A stretch of 64,000 bases of DNA from Hydrogenophilales bacterium (GTDB lineage Bacteria > Pseudomonadota > Gammaproteobacteria > Burkholderiales > Thiobacillaceae): the NCBI GenBank assembly GCA_023258975.1, contig JAHFRD010000001.1, positions 1 to 64,000 of the forward strand. The letters are read 5' to 3'. The notes beneath the pieces are model-generated. The model ran no database searches. It was given only the letters and a program-made list of their open reading frames with translations, and was not told the DNA's origin. Shown in pieces: positions 50,616-59,293 of the stretch (its first letter is position 1; every line of letters starts with the position of its first letter). Both the position numbers and the translations under genes were made by a program.

Positions 50616-53315
50616 TTAACGGCGGCCGCGCAACAGCGCCTTGCGCGCCTCCTCCAGGAGCAGCATGGCCAGCGCGAATGGCAGGATATACAACCAGACC
50701 TCCCAGCCGATGGGCGCGCAGCCGAACAAGCGATTGCCCCAAGGGGTGTAGGCGATGCCCAGAATCAGGCCGAACTCCACCGCCAGGCCCAGGAAAATCA
50801 GCGGATTGGCGGGCCATCCTCGGGCAAACACGGAACGACGCGGATCGCGGCAGAGGAAAATATTGACCGCCTGCATGACGATGATGGCGACCAGAGTGGC
50901 GGTCGTGGCTTGCAGGTAGAGGGGCGCATCCGCCGCCAGCGCCTGGCCACCGAATTGGCCTCCGACTTGGTCATATACCCAGCCGCCGCCGCGCAGCACG
51001 AAGAAAAAGGCGGCCAGGGCGGCGGCCGCCTCCAGCACGCCAAGGAACAGATAAGCGCGCAGGATCAGGCCCGTCGTCAGCAGACGCTGCCCGCGTGGCC
51101 GGGGCGGTTCGCGCATCAGGCCGGGATGCGGCGGCTCGGCTCCCAGGGCGAGCGCCGGCAGCATGTCGGTGCCCAGGTCCACCGCCAGGATCTGGATCAC
51201 CGTCAACGGCAGCGGAATGCGGAACAGCACGAAGGCCAGGTAGGGCACCAGTTCCGGGATGTTGGAAGTGAGGATGTAGGTGAGGAACTTGCGGATGTTC
51301 TGGTACACCGCCCGGCCCTCCTCGATCGCCGCGACGATGGTGGCGAAGTTGTCATCCAGCAGCACCAGATCGGCCGCTTCCCGCGCCACCTCGGTGCCGC
51401 CGCGTCCCATGGCCACGCCGATGTCTGCGGCGCGCAGCGCGGGCGCGTCGTTGACGCCGTCGCCAGTGACCGCGACGACATGGCCCTTGGCCTGCAATGC
51501 CCGTACCAGGATCAACTTCTGGTCCGCCGAAAGGCGGGCGAACACCAGTTCGGGGCGATCCAGGGCCAATTGCAACTGCATCGGCGACAGGTGGCGCAGT
51601 TCCTCGCCGGTGATCACCCCGGGTGCCAGGCCTGCGGCATCCGGCCCCGTTCCACCCACCATGCCGATCTCACGCGCCACCGCCAGGGCGGTACGGGGGT
51701 GGTCGCCGGTGACCATGATTACGCGGATACCCGCAACGTGGCATTGCCGTATCGCCTCCGGTACTTCCGGCCGGGGCGGGTCGGCCAGGCCCACCAGGCC
51801 GACCAAAATGAGATCCTTCTCCCAATCCTCACGCGCCTCCTCCTCCGGCGGCGAACGCCAGGCCAGGGCCAACACGCGCAGCCCCCGTTCGGCCAGGCTG
51901 GCTTCCGCCGCCAGGGCCACCGTCCGGGTCGCGTCATCCAGGGGCCGCGTCGCCGCCCCATCCTGCAATCGGCCGCACAGGGGCAGCACCGTTTCCAGGG
52001 CGCCCTTGCAGTAAAGGCGGCGGCCATCCGGGGCGGCATGCAGGGTGGACATGCGCTTGCGTTCGGCGTCGAAAGGAAGTTCATCGAGCTTGGGCAGGCG
52101 CGGCCGCTCCTCGTCCAGGGCCAGCAGGGCGGCTTCCATCGGGTCGCCCTGAAATTGCCGCTTCGCCTCCACCCAGGCCAGGGTATGGCAGTGGACGGCA
52201 ATATCCAGGGCGAAAGCGCCGGTGGGCATTTGGCCCAGGGATTCCGGTTCGACCTCGCGCCCGTCCGCGCCACCCAGCCAGAGACGCTGAACCGCCATGC
52301 GGTTCAGCGTGAGGGTGCCGGTCTTGTCGGAAAGAATCACCGACGCGCCACCCAGGGTCTCCACCGCCGGCAGATGGCGCACCAGCGCGCGGCGTCCGGC
52401 CATACGCCGCGCCGCCATCGACAACGCCAGGGTCACGGTGGGCAGCAGGCCCTCGGGCACGTTGGCGACCATGATGCCGATGGCGAATACGAAGCTGGCC
52501 CAGAACGGTTGGCCGGTGGCCATGCCCAGCAGGAAAAAACCGCCTCCCAGTGCCATCGCCAACATGGCCACCAGGCGCGACAGGCGGGCGATTTCGCGGT
52601 ACAGGGGGGACGCCTGGACGTCGGCATGCTGGGACAGGCGGGCAATCTTGCCGAACTCGCTATGCCGCCCGGTGGCGAAGACCACGGCCCTTGCCTCGCC
52701 GGTCAGCACGGCGGTACCCGCCAGCAGCACGTTGCGTGACCGCAGAATGTCCTCGGTTTGGCACGGCTCGGCGCCACGAGACTTGGGCAGCGATTCCCCA
52801 GTCACCGCCGCCAGGTTCACCCGCACCCCGTAAGCCTCGATCACCCGCGCATCGGCGGGCACGTTATCGCCTTCCCGCAACAGCAGGACGTCGCCCGGCA
52901 CCAATTGCGTGGCGGGCAGGCGCAGGCTCTCACTCTCCCGCAGCACCGTCACCTTCCGAGGCAGCAGCGCTTCCAGGGATGCGAGTACCTGCTCGGCGCG
53001 ATATTCCTGCCAGAACGAGAACAGGCCGTTGATCAGGATCACCCCCAGGATGGCCCAGCCCAGCGCGGCCATCCCCTGCCCCGGCTCGCGCCATTCGGAA
53101 AAGAATGCCAAGCCCGCCGCCAACCAGAGGATCAGCGCGAAGAGATGGGAAAACTCCTTGAGTAGCCGCCACCACAGCGGCGGGCGCGCCAATCGCTCGA
53201 TGCGGTTCTCGCCGTATTCCCGCAGCCGCGACGCGGCTTCCGCCGCCGACAGGCCCTCGCGCCGGCTGTGCAGGCTGGCGATGGCCTCATCGGCGCCAAG
53301 GTGATGGATCTTCAT
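50616..53315 (-). CDS. P-type cation-transporting ATPase (P2 type)
   Basis: A 899-residue pump with the full P-type set: N-terminal cation_ATPase_N segment, A-domain AAVTGESLP near 170, phosphorylation motif ILSDKTGTLTLNRMAVQRL near 330, nucleotide site YCKGALETVLPLC, hinge AVTGDGVNDAPALRAADIGV and six C-terminal helices. The M4 motif is MVANVPEGLLPTVTLALSMA; PEGLL is the form seen in Na+/K+- and H+/K+-type (P2C-like) pumps rather than the PEGLP of SERCA-like pumps. Ion specificity is therefore uncertain (Ca2+, Na+ or K+). UspA is directly downstream, a frequent neighbour of such pumps. Confidence 0.9.
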   Translation of the reverse strand: MKIHHLGADEAIASLHSRREGLSAAEAASRLREYGENRIERLARPPLWWRLLKEFSHLFALILWLAAGLAFFSEWREPGQGMAALGWAILGVILINGLFSFWQEYRAEQVLASLEALLPRKVTVLRESESLRLPATQLVPGDVLLLREGDNVPADARVIEAYGVRVNLAAVTGESLPKSRGAEPCQTEDILRSRNVLLAGTAVLTGEARAVVFATGRHSEFGKIARLSQHADVQASPLYREIARLSRLVAMLAMALGGGFFLLGMATGQPFWASFVFAIGIMVANVPEGLLPTVTLALSMAARRMAGRRALVRHLPAVETLGGASVILSDKTGTLTLNRMAVQRLWLGGADGREVEPESLGQMPTGAFALDIAVHCHTLAWVEAKRQFQGDPMEAALLALDEERPRLPKLDELPFDAERKRMSTLHAAPDGRRLYCKGALETVLPLCGRLQDGAATRPLDDATRTVALAAEASLAERGLRVLALAWRSPPEEEAREDWEKDLILVGLVGLADPPRPEVPEAIRQCHVAGIRVIMVTGDHPRTALAVAREIGMVGGTGPDAAGLAPGVITGEELRHLSPMQLQLALDRPELVFARLSADQKLILVRALQAKGHVVAVTGDGVNDAPALRAADIGVAMGRGGTEVAREAADLVLLDDNFATIVAAIEEGRAVYQNIRKFLTYILTSNIPELVPYLAFVLFRIPLPLTVIQILAVDLGTDMLPALALGAEPPHPGLMREPPRPRGQRLLTTGLILRAYLFLGVLEAAAALAAFFFVLRGGGWVYDQVGGQFGGQALAADAPLYLQATTATLVAIIVMQAVNIFLCRDPRRSVFARGWPANPLIFLGLAVEFGLILGIAYTPWGNRLFGCAPIGWEVWLYILPFALAMLLLEEARKALLRGRR

Positions 53316-53697
53316 GCCGGGCTCGATAACGCGGCGGCGGCCATGCGGCCGGATAAACCGGCGCGAGACGTGATCGCCAGAGAGTTGCCGTCCGCTTGCA
53401 TGAGGGCCTCATCTCCACATTCAACCTGGAAACGGTAGTTGGTCATACGCAAAACGCTCGAAAGCTGCGTGGGCAAAGGCATGACCGGTGATTGTTCGCT
53501 TCACCTGCGGGGTGAGTGGAAACGTCACTCGTAGGAGCGGGCTTGCCCGCGAATGGCCGCGTTCTATCGCGGGCAAGCCCGCTCCTACGGCACCTGCAAC
53601 TGCGGGAAATAGGTTCAATCGAAAAACAGCCGTTGGAGGCCAGATGGCGATACAGCCGCAATCTGATCTCCGCAAGCTTCGCCGTCGCGGAGGCTCT
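53316..53697. other. Gene-free stretch upstream of the P-type ATPase, with a palindromic element
   Basis: No convincing reading frame. The notable content is a 58-bp palindromic element at 53531-53588. The remainder has ordinary composition and should contain the ATPase promoter, which I could not locate. Confidence 0.6.
53531..53588. repeat. Second palindromic repeat, complete element (22-bp perfect arms)
   Basis: Arms 53531-53552 (starting gtaggagcgggcttgcccgc) and 53567-53588 are exact complements separated by 14 bases. Each arm is itself partly palindromic (gcgggc-tt-gcccgc). The motif GTAGGAGCGGGCTTGCCCGC is familiar as a REP sequence in pseudomonads and relatives. A half copy occurs at 45698-45719. 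Confidence 0.92.
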
Positions 53698-53979
53698 TCA
53701 GTGATCTTCCAGGTGCGTCAGCGTGTCCTCGGCCAACTCGCCGGTTTCCGCGTCGACCCAGTCCGACAGGCCTAATTCCTGTTCCACTTCTTCGAGCCCC
53801 GCCGCTTCCTCGTACCCGCTTTCCGCGTTGTATTCCATATCCTGAACCGCCTCCAGCAGGGTGGCGAACGGGCCGAACAACCCATCCGCCTCCTTGTCCT
53901 GCCAGAAAAAACCGTCGGGCCGCTCAACAATGCGTGTCGTGTCGAAATCGGGGGGTGTTTCGGGAATGATCTGAACCAT
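53698..53979 (-). CDS. Small acidic hypothetical protein
   Basis: 93 residues, strongly acidic (about one fifth Glu/Asp). It contains VERPDGFFWQDKEADGLFGP, then ATLLEAVQDMEYNAESGYEE. The first half, with 'RPDGFYWQ', is a pattern seen in short conserved proteins of beta- and gammaproteobacteria. No signal peptide or membrane segment. A GAGGG lies six bases before ATG 53979. Function unknown. Confidence 0.6.
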   Translation of the reverse strand: MVQIIPETPPDFDTTRIVERPDGFFWQDKEADGLFGPFATLLEAVQDMEYNAESGYEEAAGLEEVEQELGLSDWVDAETGELAEDTLTHLEDH

Positions 53980-54138
53980 GGTGAACCCTCGTCAGTGATG
54001 AAAACCGCTGGGGTATTCTAGAAAAATCACGGGTGGAATAGTGCGAATGGCCGTCACCGGCCGACGCTACGGGGGTGCCGGTTTCTTCGGCGCGCGGCGG
54101 GCGCCTCCTGGCCGATCACTTCGCGCTGTGCGCCCACA

Positions 54139-54447
54139 TCAGTCGGCGCGAGCCCCCACCCCGACAAAGCGTGCGGCGATGCCCGTCTCCCATTTGCGCA
54201 CGACCATGATCGGCAACCAGCGCTGGGCTGGCGTCTCGTCCAGAAGTTCCACCATGACGTCCAGGTGCTTGCCGGGATCAAGTTCGTCCTCCGAGTAATC
54301 CTGTTCGATACGGAGCATCAGGCCATGCTCGCTCATATCCACGGTCATCCCGTGGGCGACCAACATGCCATAGGCATAGACCTGCATCTTTAAAATGGTG
54401 GAATTGCGCTCGCTCATGCGCCGCTCCCTTCCAATCAACGGATCCAT
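54139..54447 (-). CDS. PilZ-like domain protein
   Basis: A 102-residue product from ATG 54447. It shows an RxxxR pattern (RRMSER near residues 10-15) followed by TVDMSEHGLMLRIE (D-x-S-x-x-G), the two halves of the PilZ cyclic-di-GMP site, and then VMVELLDETPAQRWLPIMVV and TGIAARFVGV. ATG 54417 would delete the first arginine, so 54447 is preferred. The domain could bind c-di-GMP alone; the target is unknown. The aldolase gene ends 55 bp upstream on the same strand. Confidence 0.65.
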   Translation of the reverse strand: MDPLIGRERRMSERNSTILKMQVYAYGMLVAHGMTVDMSEHGLMLRIEQDYSEDELDPGKHLDVMVELLDETPAQRWLPIMVVRKWETGIAARFVGVGARAD

Positions 54448-54502
54448 CTGCTTGCCTCCAAAAGGTTGGCCAAAGCGTGGAGTAGTCCACCGACACAGTG
54501 AA

Positions 54503-55552
54503 TCAGGCCAGGGTGACATCACGGGACAGGTATACATCCTGGATGGCGTTGAGTAGTTCCACCCCTTCCGCCATCGGTCGCTGGAACGCTTTGCGACCGG
54601 AAATCAGGCCCATGCCGCCGGCCCGCTTGTTGATTACCGCCGTGCGTACCGCCTGGGCCAGATCATTCTCACCCGAGGCGCCACCGGAATTGATCATGCC
54701 GGCGCGGCCCATGTAGCAATTGGCCACCTGGTAGCGAACCAGGTCTATGGGATGTGGCGAGGTCAACTCGGAATAGACCCTGGGATGGGTCTTGCCGAAA
54801 TTGATGGCGGTATAGCCGCCGTTGCTGGTCGCTTGTTTCTGCTTGACGATGTCGGCTTCGAGCGTGGCCGCCAGATGGTTGGCCTGCCCGGTCAGATCGG
54901 CGGCCTCGTGGTAATCGACGCCGTCCTTCTTGAATCCGGAATTGCGTAGATAGGCCCAGAGAAAGGTGACCATGCCGAGCCGATGGGCGTGGGCGAAGGC
55001 CTCGGAAATCTCGATGATCTGGCGCCGCGATTCCGGTGAACCGAAATACACCGTCGCCCCCACCGCCATCGCGCCCAGGTCGAATGCCTTCCGCACACTG
55101 GTGAACAGCGTCTGGTCGTGCATTGTCGGGTAGGTGAGCATCTCGTTGTGATTCAACTTCACCAGGAAGGGAATCTTGTGGGCGTATTTGCGCGATACCG
55201 ACCCCAACACGCCAAGAGTGGATGCCACCGCATTGCAGCCTCCATCAATGGCCAGCCTGACGATGTTCTCGGGATCGAAATACTCCGGGTTGGGCGCGAA
55301 GGAAGCGCCACCCGAATGCTCCACCCCCTGATCCACGGGCAGAATGGAAAGATAACCCGTACCCGCCAGACGGCCCGTATTGAAAATCTGCTGGAAGTTG
55401 CGCAGCGTGCCCGGTGTGCGGTCGCTGCCCGCCACCACCCGGTCGATGTAATCCGGCCCCGGCAGATGCAGGGCCGACTTCGGGAAGGTGTTGCAGGTAT
55501 GGCTGAGAAGGGATTCCGCCTCGCCGCCGAGAAGCGCCTGGATATCGGTCAT
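54503..55552 (-). CDS. fbaB: Class I fructose-bisphosphate aldolase (archaeal/DhnA type)
   Basis: A 349-residue aldolase of the DhnA/FbaB type, interconverting fructose 1,6-bisphosphate and triose phosphates. Visible are [52 protein letters not shown] and the Schiff-base lysine region [17 protein letters not shown]. The C-terminal phosphate site is [16 protein letters not shown]. It is unrelated to the metal-dependent class II enzyme usual in this group and could serve gluconeogenesis or the Calvin cycle together with PEP synthase. AGGAG stands 5 bp before the ATG. Confidence 0.93.
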   Translation of the reverse strand: MTDIQALLGGEAESLLSHTCNTFPKSALHLPGPDYIDRVVAGSDRTPGTLRNFQQIFNTGRLAGTGYLSILPVDQGVEHSGGASFAPNPEYFDPENIVRLAIDGGCNAVASTLGVLGSVSRKYAHKIPFLVKLNHNEMLTYPTMHDQTLFTSVRKAFDLGAMAVGATVYFGSPESRRQIIEISEAFAHAHRLGMVTFLWAYLRNSGFKKDGVDYHEAADLTGQANHLAATLEADIVKQKQATSNGGYTAINFGKTHPRVYSELTSPHPIDLVRYQVANCYMGRAGMINSGGASGENDLAQAVRTAVINKRAGGMGLISGRKAFQRPMAEGVELLNAIQDVYLSRDVTLA

Positions 55553-55867
55553 GTCGTCTCCTGAATGCCGCTCTGATTGGTCAAGCCTCCCTCTTTATAG
55601 CAGGGCTGGGTGAATCGCCTCCCACACTGACAGCGGCCCGGAAACATACACTGTGAACATTAGAAAACAACGGGTTGAAATACTTTTCTCAAGTACGGTA
55701 AAGCGATACCGGAATCCGGGGATGAAGAAATCTTCCCGAGTACAACCAGGCACTCGCTTCACATCGCCCGGTTGGACAGGCTATCCGCCGAGGCTACACG
55801 CATGCCGGGCGCACCAAACAAAACGGGCCGGCATGTAGCCGGCCCGTTCAACCATCCACCAGTTCAA
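55553..55867. other. Gene-free stretch between soxZ and the aldolase gene
   Basis: Contains the soxZ terminator at its right end and, ~42 bp before the aldolase start, a TATAAA on the minus strand (tttata at 55594-55599) that could be its -10 box. A 61-codon rightward frame at 55653 has no ribosome site and is not credible. Otherwise nothing is recognised. Confidence 0.5.
55816..55849 (-). terminator. Rho-independent terminator of soxYZ
   Basis: On the minus strand an 11-bp perfect stem (AACGGGCCGGC with GCCGGCCCGTT) around TACAT is followed by TTG-TTTGG, 19 bp after the soxZ stop. The U-tract is short, but the stem is very stable. Confidence 0.75.
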
Positions 55868-56182
55868 TCAGCCAATCGTGGTCTCGGCCGTATTGCGGTC
55901 GCCCTGGTTATCGGTCCAGGAAATCTGAACCTTGTCGCCAGCCTTGGCACCCTTGACCTTGAAAGCCAGGTAGGGGTTCTTGGAAATGCCGCCGCCCCAC
56001 TCGGCATCCATCACGGTCTTGCCGTTCACGCTGGCGGTGACGTTGGTGATGTGGTGCGCGGGCACCACGCCGCCGGTCTTGGCATCCTTGCGCAGGCCGG
56101 TTTCCATCGGGTGGTTCATCAGGCACTTCACATCAGCGGTATCGCCGGACATGGAAGCACGAATCTTCATCGGTTCAGCCAT
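55868..56182 (-). CDS. soxZ: Sulfur-oxidation protein SoxZ
   Basis: A 104-residue immunoglobulin-like protein that pairs with SoxY to present the sulfur substrate in the periplasm. Family features: MKIRASMSGDTADVKCLMNH (P) near the N-terminus, VPAHHITNVTASVNGKTVMD, and NPYLAFKVKGAKAGDKVQIS. It has no signal peptide of its own, as expected because it is exported with SoxY by the Tat route. AGGAG precedes the ATG by 8 bp. It follows soxY by 48 bp and has a terminator directly after it. Confidence 0.95.
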   Translation of the reverse strand: MAEPMKIRASMSGDTADVKCLMNHPMETGLRKDAKTGGVVPAHHITNVTASVNGKTVMDAEWGGGISKNPYLAFKVKGAKAGDKVQISWTDNQGDRNTAETTIG

Positions 56183-56230
56183 TTACTATCTCCTGTTGAT
56201 GTACGGTAAGTCGATTCCGGGTACAGCCGA

Positions 56231-56704
56231 TCAGCCGCCGCAGCCGCCGATGGTGACCTTGACTTCCTTGTGAGCCTTGTAGGACTTGCCACCGGCCTTG
56301 ACCAGGGCAATGACGTTGGAAGTGGAACCCATCTTGATGCGAGTGGAGATGTAGCCTTGCGCGCCGTTGCTGAGATTGAACACGGCAATCAGGGGTAGCG
56401 TGTTCTTCTCGCCGATGATGGCGATGGAATCCGTGCCCGCGATATTGGAGATGATCTCGACCGGCACGACGGCGCCGTTTTCAGCGATGTCAGGAGCCTT
56501 GACGCTGATGTCGCCAGAAGCGGAAGCGCTGTTCCCGCCGATGGAACCCAGGGCGGAATCAAGGTTCTTGGACTCGAAGCCAGCCTTGTTCCAACCCGCG
56601 AAAGCGGCCGTCGGCTTCATCAGACCGGCGGCAACAGCCACGGTCACGGCGCCGGCAGCGCCAGCACCTTTCAATACGTTCCTGCGCAGAATGTTCATAT
56701 GCAT
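56231..56704 (-). CDS. soxY: Sulfur-oxidation carrier protein SoxY
   Basis: A 157-residue periplasmic carrier. The Tat signal is MHMNILRRNVLKGAGAAG, with an AFA cleavage site near residue 38. The C-terminus KVTIGGCGG is the invariant GGCGG arm whose cysteine carries the sulfur adduct. ATG 56704 is favoured by AGGAG four bases upstream; ATG 56698 is an alternative. No soxXA, soxB or soxCD lies in this window, so the pair stands alone, as in sulfur oxidisers that use SoxYZ with other enzymes or have split loci. Confidence 0.95.
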   Translation of the reverse strand: MHMNILRRNVLKGAGAAGAVTVAVAAGLMKPTAAFAGWNKAGFESKNLDSALGSIGGNSASASGDISVKAPDIAENGAVVPVEIISNIAGTDSIAIIGEKNTLPLIAVFNLSNGAQGYISTRIKMGSTSNVIALVKAGGKSYKAHKEVKVTIGGCGG

Positions 56705-56971
56705 TTGTCTCCTAAAAGATGCACTGCAAGTTTGCATTTAACACCGTCTACCTTGGTCCGTCCGGATGGTGAGGAGCACGGTTCGGCGGTGATTCGATGT
56801 TAACGCCACTAAGACCGCAAAAGAAACGCACAATCGTCTGATACTTTCGGGCTACCAAACAACCGTTCATACCATGCAGCGGCGCGCATCATGACACTCA
56901 CCTCGTGCCCGTGTCCACGGGAGAGGCGAGGTTTTTCATTGCCGACAAACCCTTGTTTCGACATGGTCTTG

Positions 56972-58225
56972 TCAATTCAGTTGGACGCGGATGCCGAACG
57001 GAACGCCCACTTTGCCCTTGACCAGCCAGATTACCGGGTAGGGTGGTTCGCGTTCCGGGAAACTTCCTTGCGCATCGGTGAAGTAGACCAATAGATCGGG
57101 GCTGATGTGTTCCCGCGCCACCCAGTCGAACAGCGGCCGGAAATCCGTGCCGCCACCGCCACAGACTTCCTCGGGCAAGCGCACCGGCTCCCATGACGCG
57201 AAACGCCAGGGGCCGTTCGAGTCGAGTTTGTCGTCACAGGCATGCAGGGTGATCTCGGCGCGCACCTGACCCTTGAGGGCGTCGATTTCACTCAGGAACG
57301 CCATCAACTCCTTCTGCCGCACGGAACCGCTGGTGTCCAGGGCCACTACCACATTGACGCTCTGGCTGTGCAGGCGCGGCATCAGCGCGCTGGATTCACG
57401 CCGGGAAGCACGCTGGAAACTGTAATCGTCGCGCGCCGCGTTCATCACGTAGCGCGCCAGCATGGCGCGCCAGGGCAGTTGCGGCGCCAGCAGTTCGTCG
57501 ACCAGGCGCATCAGCGACTGCGACAGCTTTCCGGCCTGGCGCGCGGCCTGCGCGGCGGCGGCCAGACGGCTTTTCCACTGTTCGTCGAGTTTGCCCGGAT
57601 CGGCGGGAGGCGGGGGTGGCGCGGCGTCCACCTCCTGCCGCGCGACGCCGTCTTCCCGCGTTTCGGCGTGGCCGGAACCGCCGTCCTCCCGCTGGTCTTC
57701 GGAAGGTTCACCCTGGCCCTCGCCGCCATCCTGTCGCTGCGGCTCGCCATCACCGCCCTGTTCGCTCGAATCGTTGTCGAACAGGTGCGTGTCCTGGGTT
57801 TCTTCCGGCGGGTCTTCATGCAGCGCCGGATAGATTTCCTCCGCCGTCAGCCCCCGGTAAGCGGCGCTCATCAAGGCGTTGTCCGGCCCCCGCATGCGTT
57901 CGTCGTCCAGAATCATGTTCACCGCGTAATCGCAGGCCACATCCCAGCGATGTTTATGGCGATGGTTGCGCCGCGCGAAGTGCGACAGCGCGCAGTGCAT
58001 GGCCTCGTGCGCCAGGACGAACTGGGTCTGCTCCAGCGTCAGGCGGGCGATGTAGGCGGGGTTGTAGAAGAAGCTTTTCGCGTCGGTCGCCGTGGTTTTG
58101 CACCACTTCGGGTCCGCCGCCTTCAGCGGCAGGTGCATGACCAGGGAACCGAGGAAGGGCTTCTCCAGGATCAGCCGCGTGCGCGCGGCTGCGAGCTTGG
58201 TTTCGAGGTCGGGAAGATCATTCAT
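56972..58225 (-). CDS. VWA-like/DUF2201 metallopeptidase-like protein
   Basis: A ~417-residue protein in three parts. The N-terminal DUF2201 domain has the zinc motif FVLAHEAMHCALSHFARRN (HExxH) near 75, followed by HRWDVACDYAVNMILDD. The middle is acidic and low-complexity (Gln/Glu/Gly/Asp-rich, ~150-220). The C-terminal VWA-like domain has the MIDAS-type start VNVVVALDTSGSVRQKEL and GGGGTDFRPLFDWVA. ATG 58225 is preferred to a TTG at 58231. It lies 9 bp after a MoxR ATPase gene, the partner normally found with such proteins; the pair may act in metal-cofactor or complex assembly. Confidence 0.85.
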   Translation of the reverse strand: MNDLPDLETKLAAARTRLILEKPFLGSLVMHLPLKAADPKWCKTTATDAKSFFYNPAYIARLTLEQTQFVLAHEAMHCALSHFARRNHRHKHRWDVACDYAVNMILDDERMRGPDNALMSAAYRGLTAEEIYPALHEDPPEETQDTHLFDNDSSEQGGDGEPQRQDGGEGQGEPSEDQREDGGSGHAETREDGVARQEVDAAPPPPPADPGKLDEQWKSRLAAAAQAARQAGKLSQSLMRLVDELLAPQLPWRAMLARYVMNAARDDYSFQRASRRESSALMPRLHSQSVNVVVALDTSGSVRQKELMAFLSEIDALKGQVRAEITLHACDDKLDSNGPWRFASWEPVRLPEEVCGGGGTDFRPLFDWVAREHISPDLLVYFTDAQGSFPEREPPYPVIWLVKGKVGVPFGIRVQLN

Positions 58226-58234
58226 TGACAATGG

Positions 58235-59284
58235 TCAGGCGGCCGGTTTGAAGTCATACAACATCAATTCAGCCACGCTGTTGGCCCATTCCACGAACTC
58301 CGGCACGGCGAACAGCGGCTTGCCGACGGCGCGGTGCAGGTCGGTGATCAGCATCACGCCCATCTCGCGCTGCGGGTAACCGCGCGCATATTTCAGGATG
58401 TTGCCGAGCTTGCGCGGGTCGCCCGCAGATTCCTTTGCCCGCCGCACCAGCGCGGCCGCCACACCATATTGCAGGTCGATGCCCTTGGGCACCTCGGCCA
58501 CCGTGCCGGCCAGGATGCCGTCGATGTCCGGCAGGTTTTCCATGTTGTCGATGAATGCCTTGAGTTCCACGCCCACGCCCTGCCCCACGCAAGCTTGCAG
58601 TGCATCGCCAAGCAGGTCGGGGCGGTCGGAGAACTTGTACAACGCGCGGTGGGCATATTCCCAGGAACGCGGGCTGGGGAAGGCCACCGGGTTGTGCGCC
58701 GGGTCGAAGCTGAACAGCAGATCGGGGCGGAAGCGCAGGAAGCCGAGGATGCGCGCGTCGATGCCGTGTTCCAGCGCCCAGACGACCCAGTCATCCAGAT
58801 TGGCATCCACCTCGTAGTGGGTGAAGCGGTTGGCCAGCGGTGCCGGCATGGCGTAGGTGACGCCGCGGTCGCCCTGGCGGTTGCCGGCGGCAAAAATGGC
58901 CCAGCCTTCCGGGATCGCGTATTCACCCAGCTTGCGGTCGAGAATGAGCTGGTAGGCGGCGGCGGATACCGTCGGCGGCGCCGCATTGATTTCGTCCAGG
59001 AACAGAATCCCGGCCGGGCCGTGGCGATTGGCGTCCGGCAGCATGGACGGCACCGACCACTCCACGTTGTCACCGTTGCGGAAGGGGATGCCGCGCAAGT
59101 CGGTCGGCTCCATCTGCGACAGGCGGATGTCGATCAGCGGCACGCCATGCTTGGCGGCGATGCCGGCAATGATCTGCGATTTGCCGACGCCGGGCGGCCC
59201 CCAGAGCATGACGGGCGTGTGTTGGCCGGCGGCGCAACTGGCGAATTCGCGGTCGAGGATGGTTTCGATGTGAGATGGACGCAT
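58235..59284 (-). CDS. MoxR-type AAA+ ATPase
   Basis: A 349-residue AAA+ protein with Walker A VMLWGPPGVGKSQIIAGIAA near residue 27, Walker B GILFLDEINAAPPTVSAAAY near 92, sensor 1 AIFAAGNRQGD and the arginine-containing ANRFTHYEVDA. The MoxR clade with a DUF2201/VWA partner is proposed to act as a chaperone for maturation of metal enzymes or complexes. It sits between the VWA gene (9 bp downstream) and an uncharacterised gene (9 bp upstream). Confidence 0.9.
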   Translation of the reverse strand: MRPSHIETILDREFASCAAGQHTPVMLWGPPGVGKSQIIAGIAAKHGVPLIDIRLSQMEPTDLRGIPFRNGDNVEWSVPSMLPDANRHGPAGILFLDEINAAPPTVSAAAYQLILDRKLGEYAIPEGWAIFAAGNRQGDRGVTYAMPAPLANRFTHYEVDANLDDWVVWALEHGIDARILGFLRFRPDLLFSFDPAHNPVAFPSPRSWEYAHRALYKFSDRPDLLGDALQACVGQGVGVELKAFIDNMENLPDIDGILAGTVAEVPKGIDLQYGVAAALVRRAKESAGDPRKLGNILKYARGYPQREMGVMLITDLHRAVGKPLFAVPEFVEWANSVAELMLYDFKPAA

Positions 59285-59293
59285 GTTGTTTAC

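Noticed and set aside
55653-55838. Small rightward frame between soxZ and the aldolase gene
   Set aside because: GTG start without ribosome site, overlaps the soxZ terminator, and no protein-like pattern.
56899-56938. Hairpin downstream of the VWA-like gene as its terminator
   Set aside because: The T-tract lies on the wrong side for leftward transcription (it follows the stem on the plus strand), and no rightward gene ends here. It is left unassigned.
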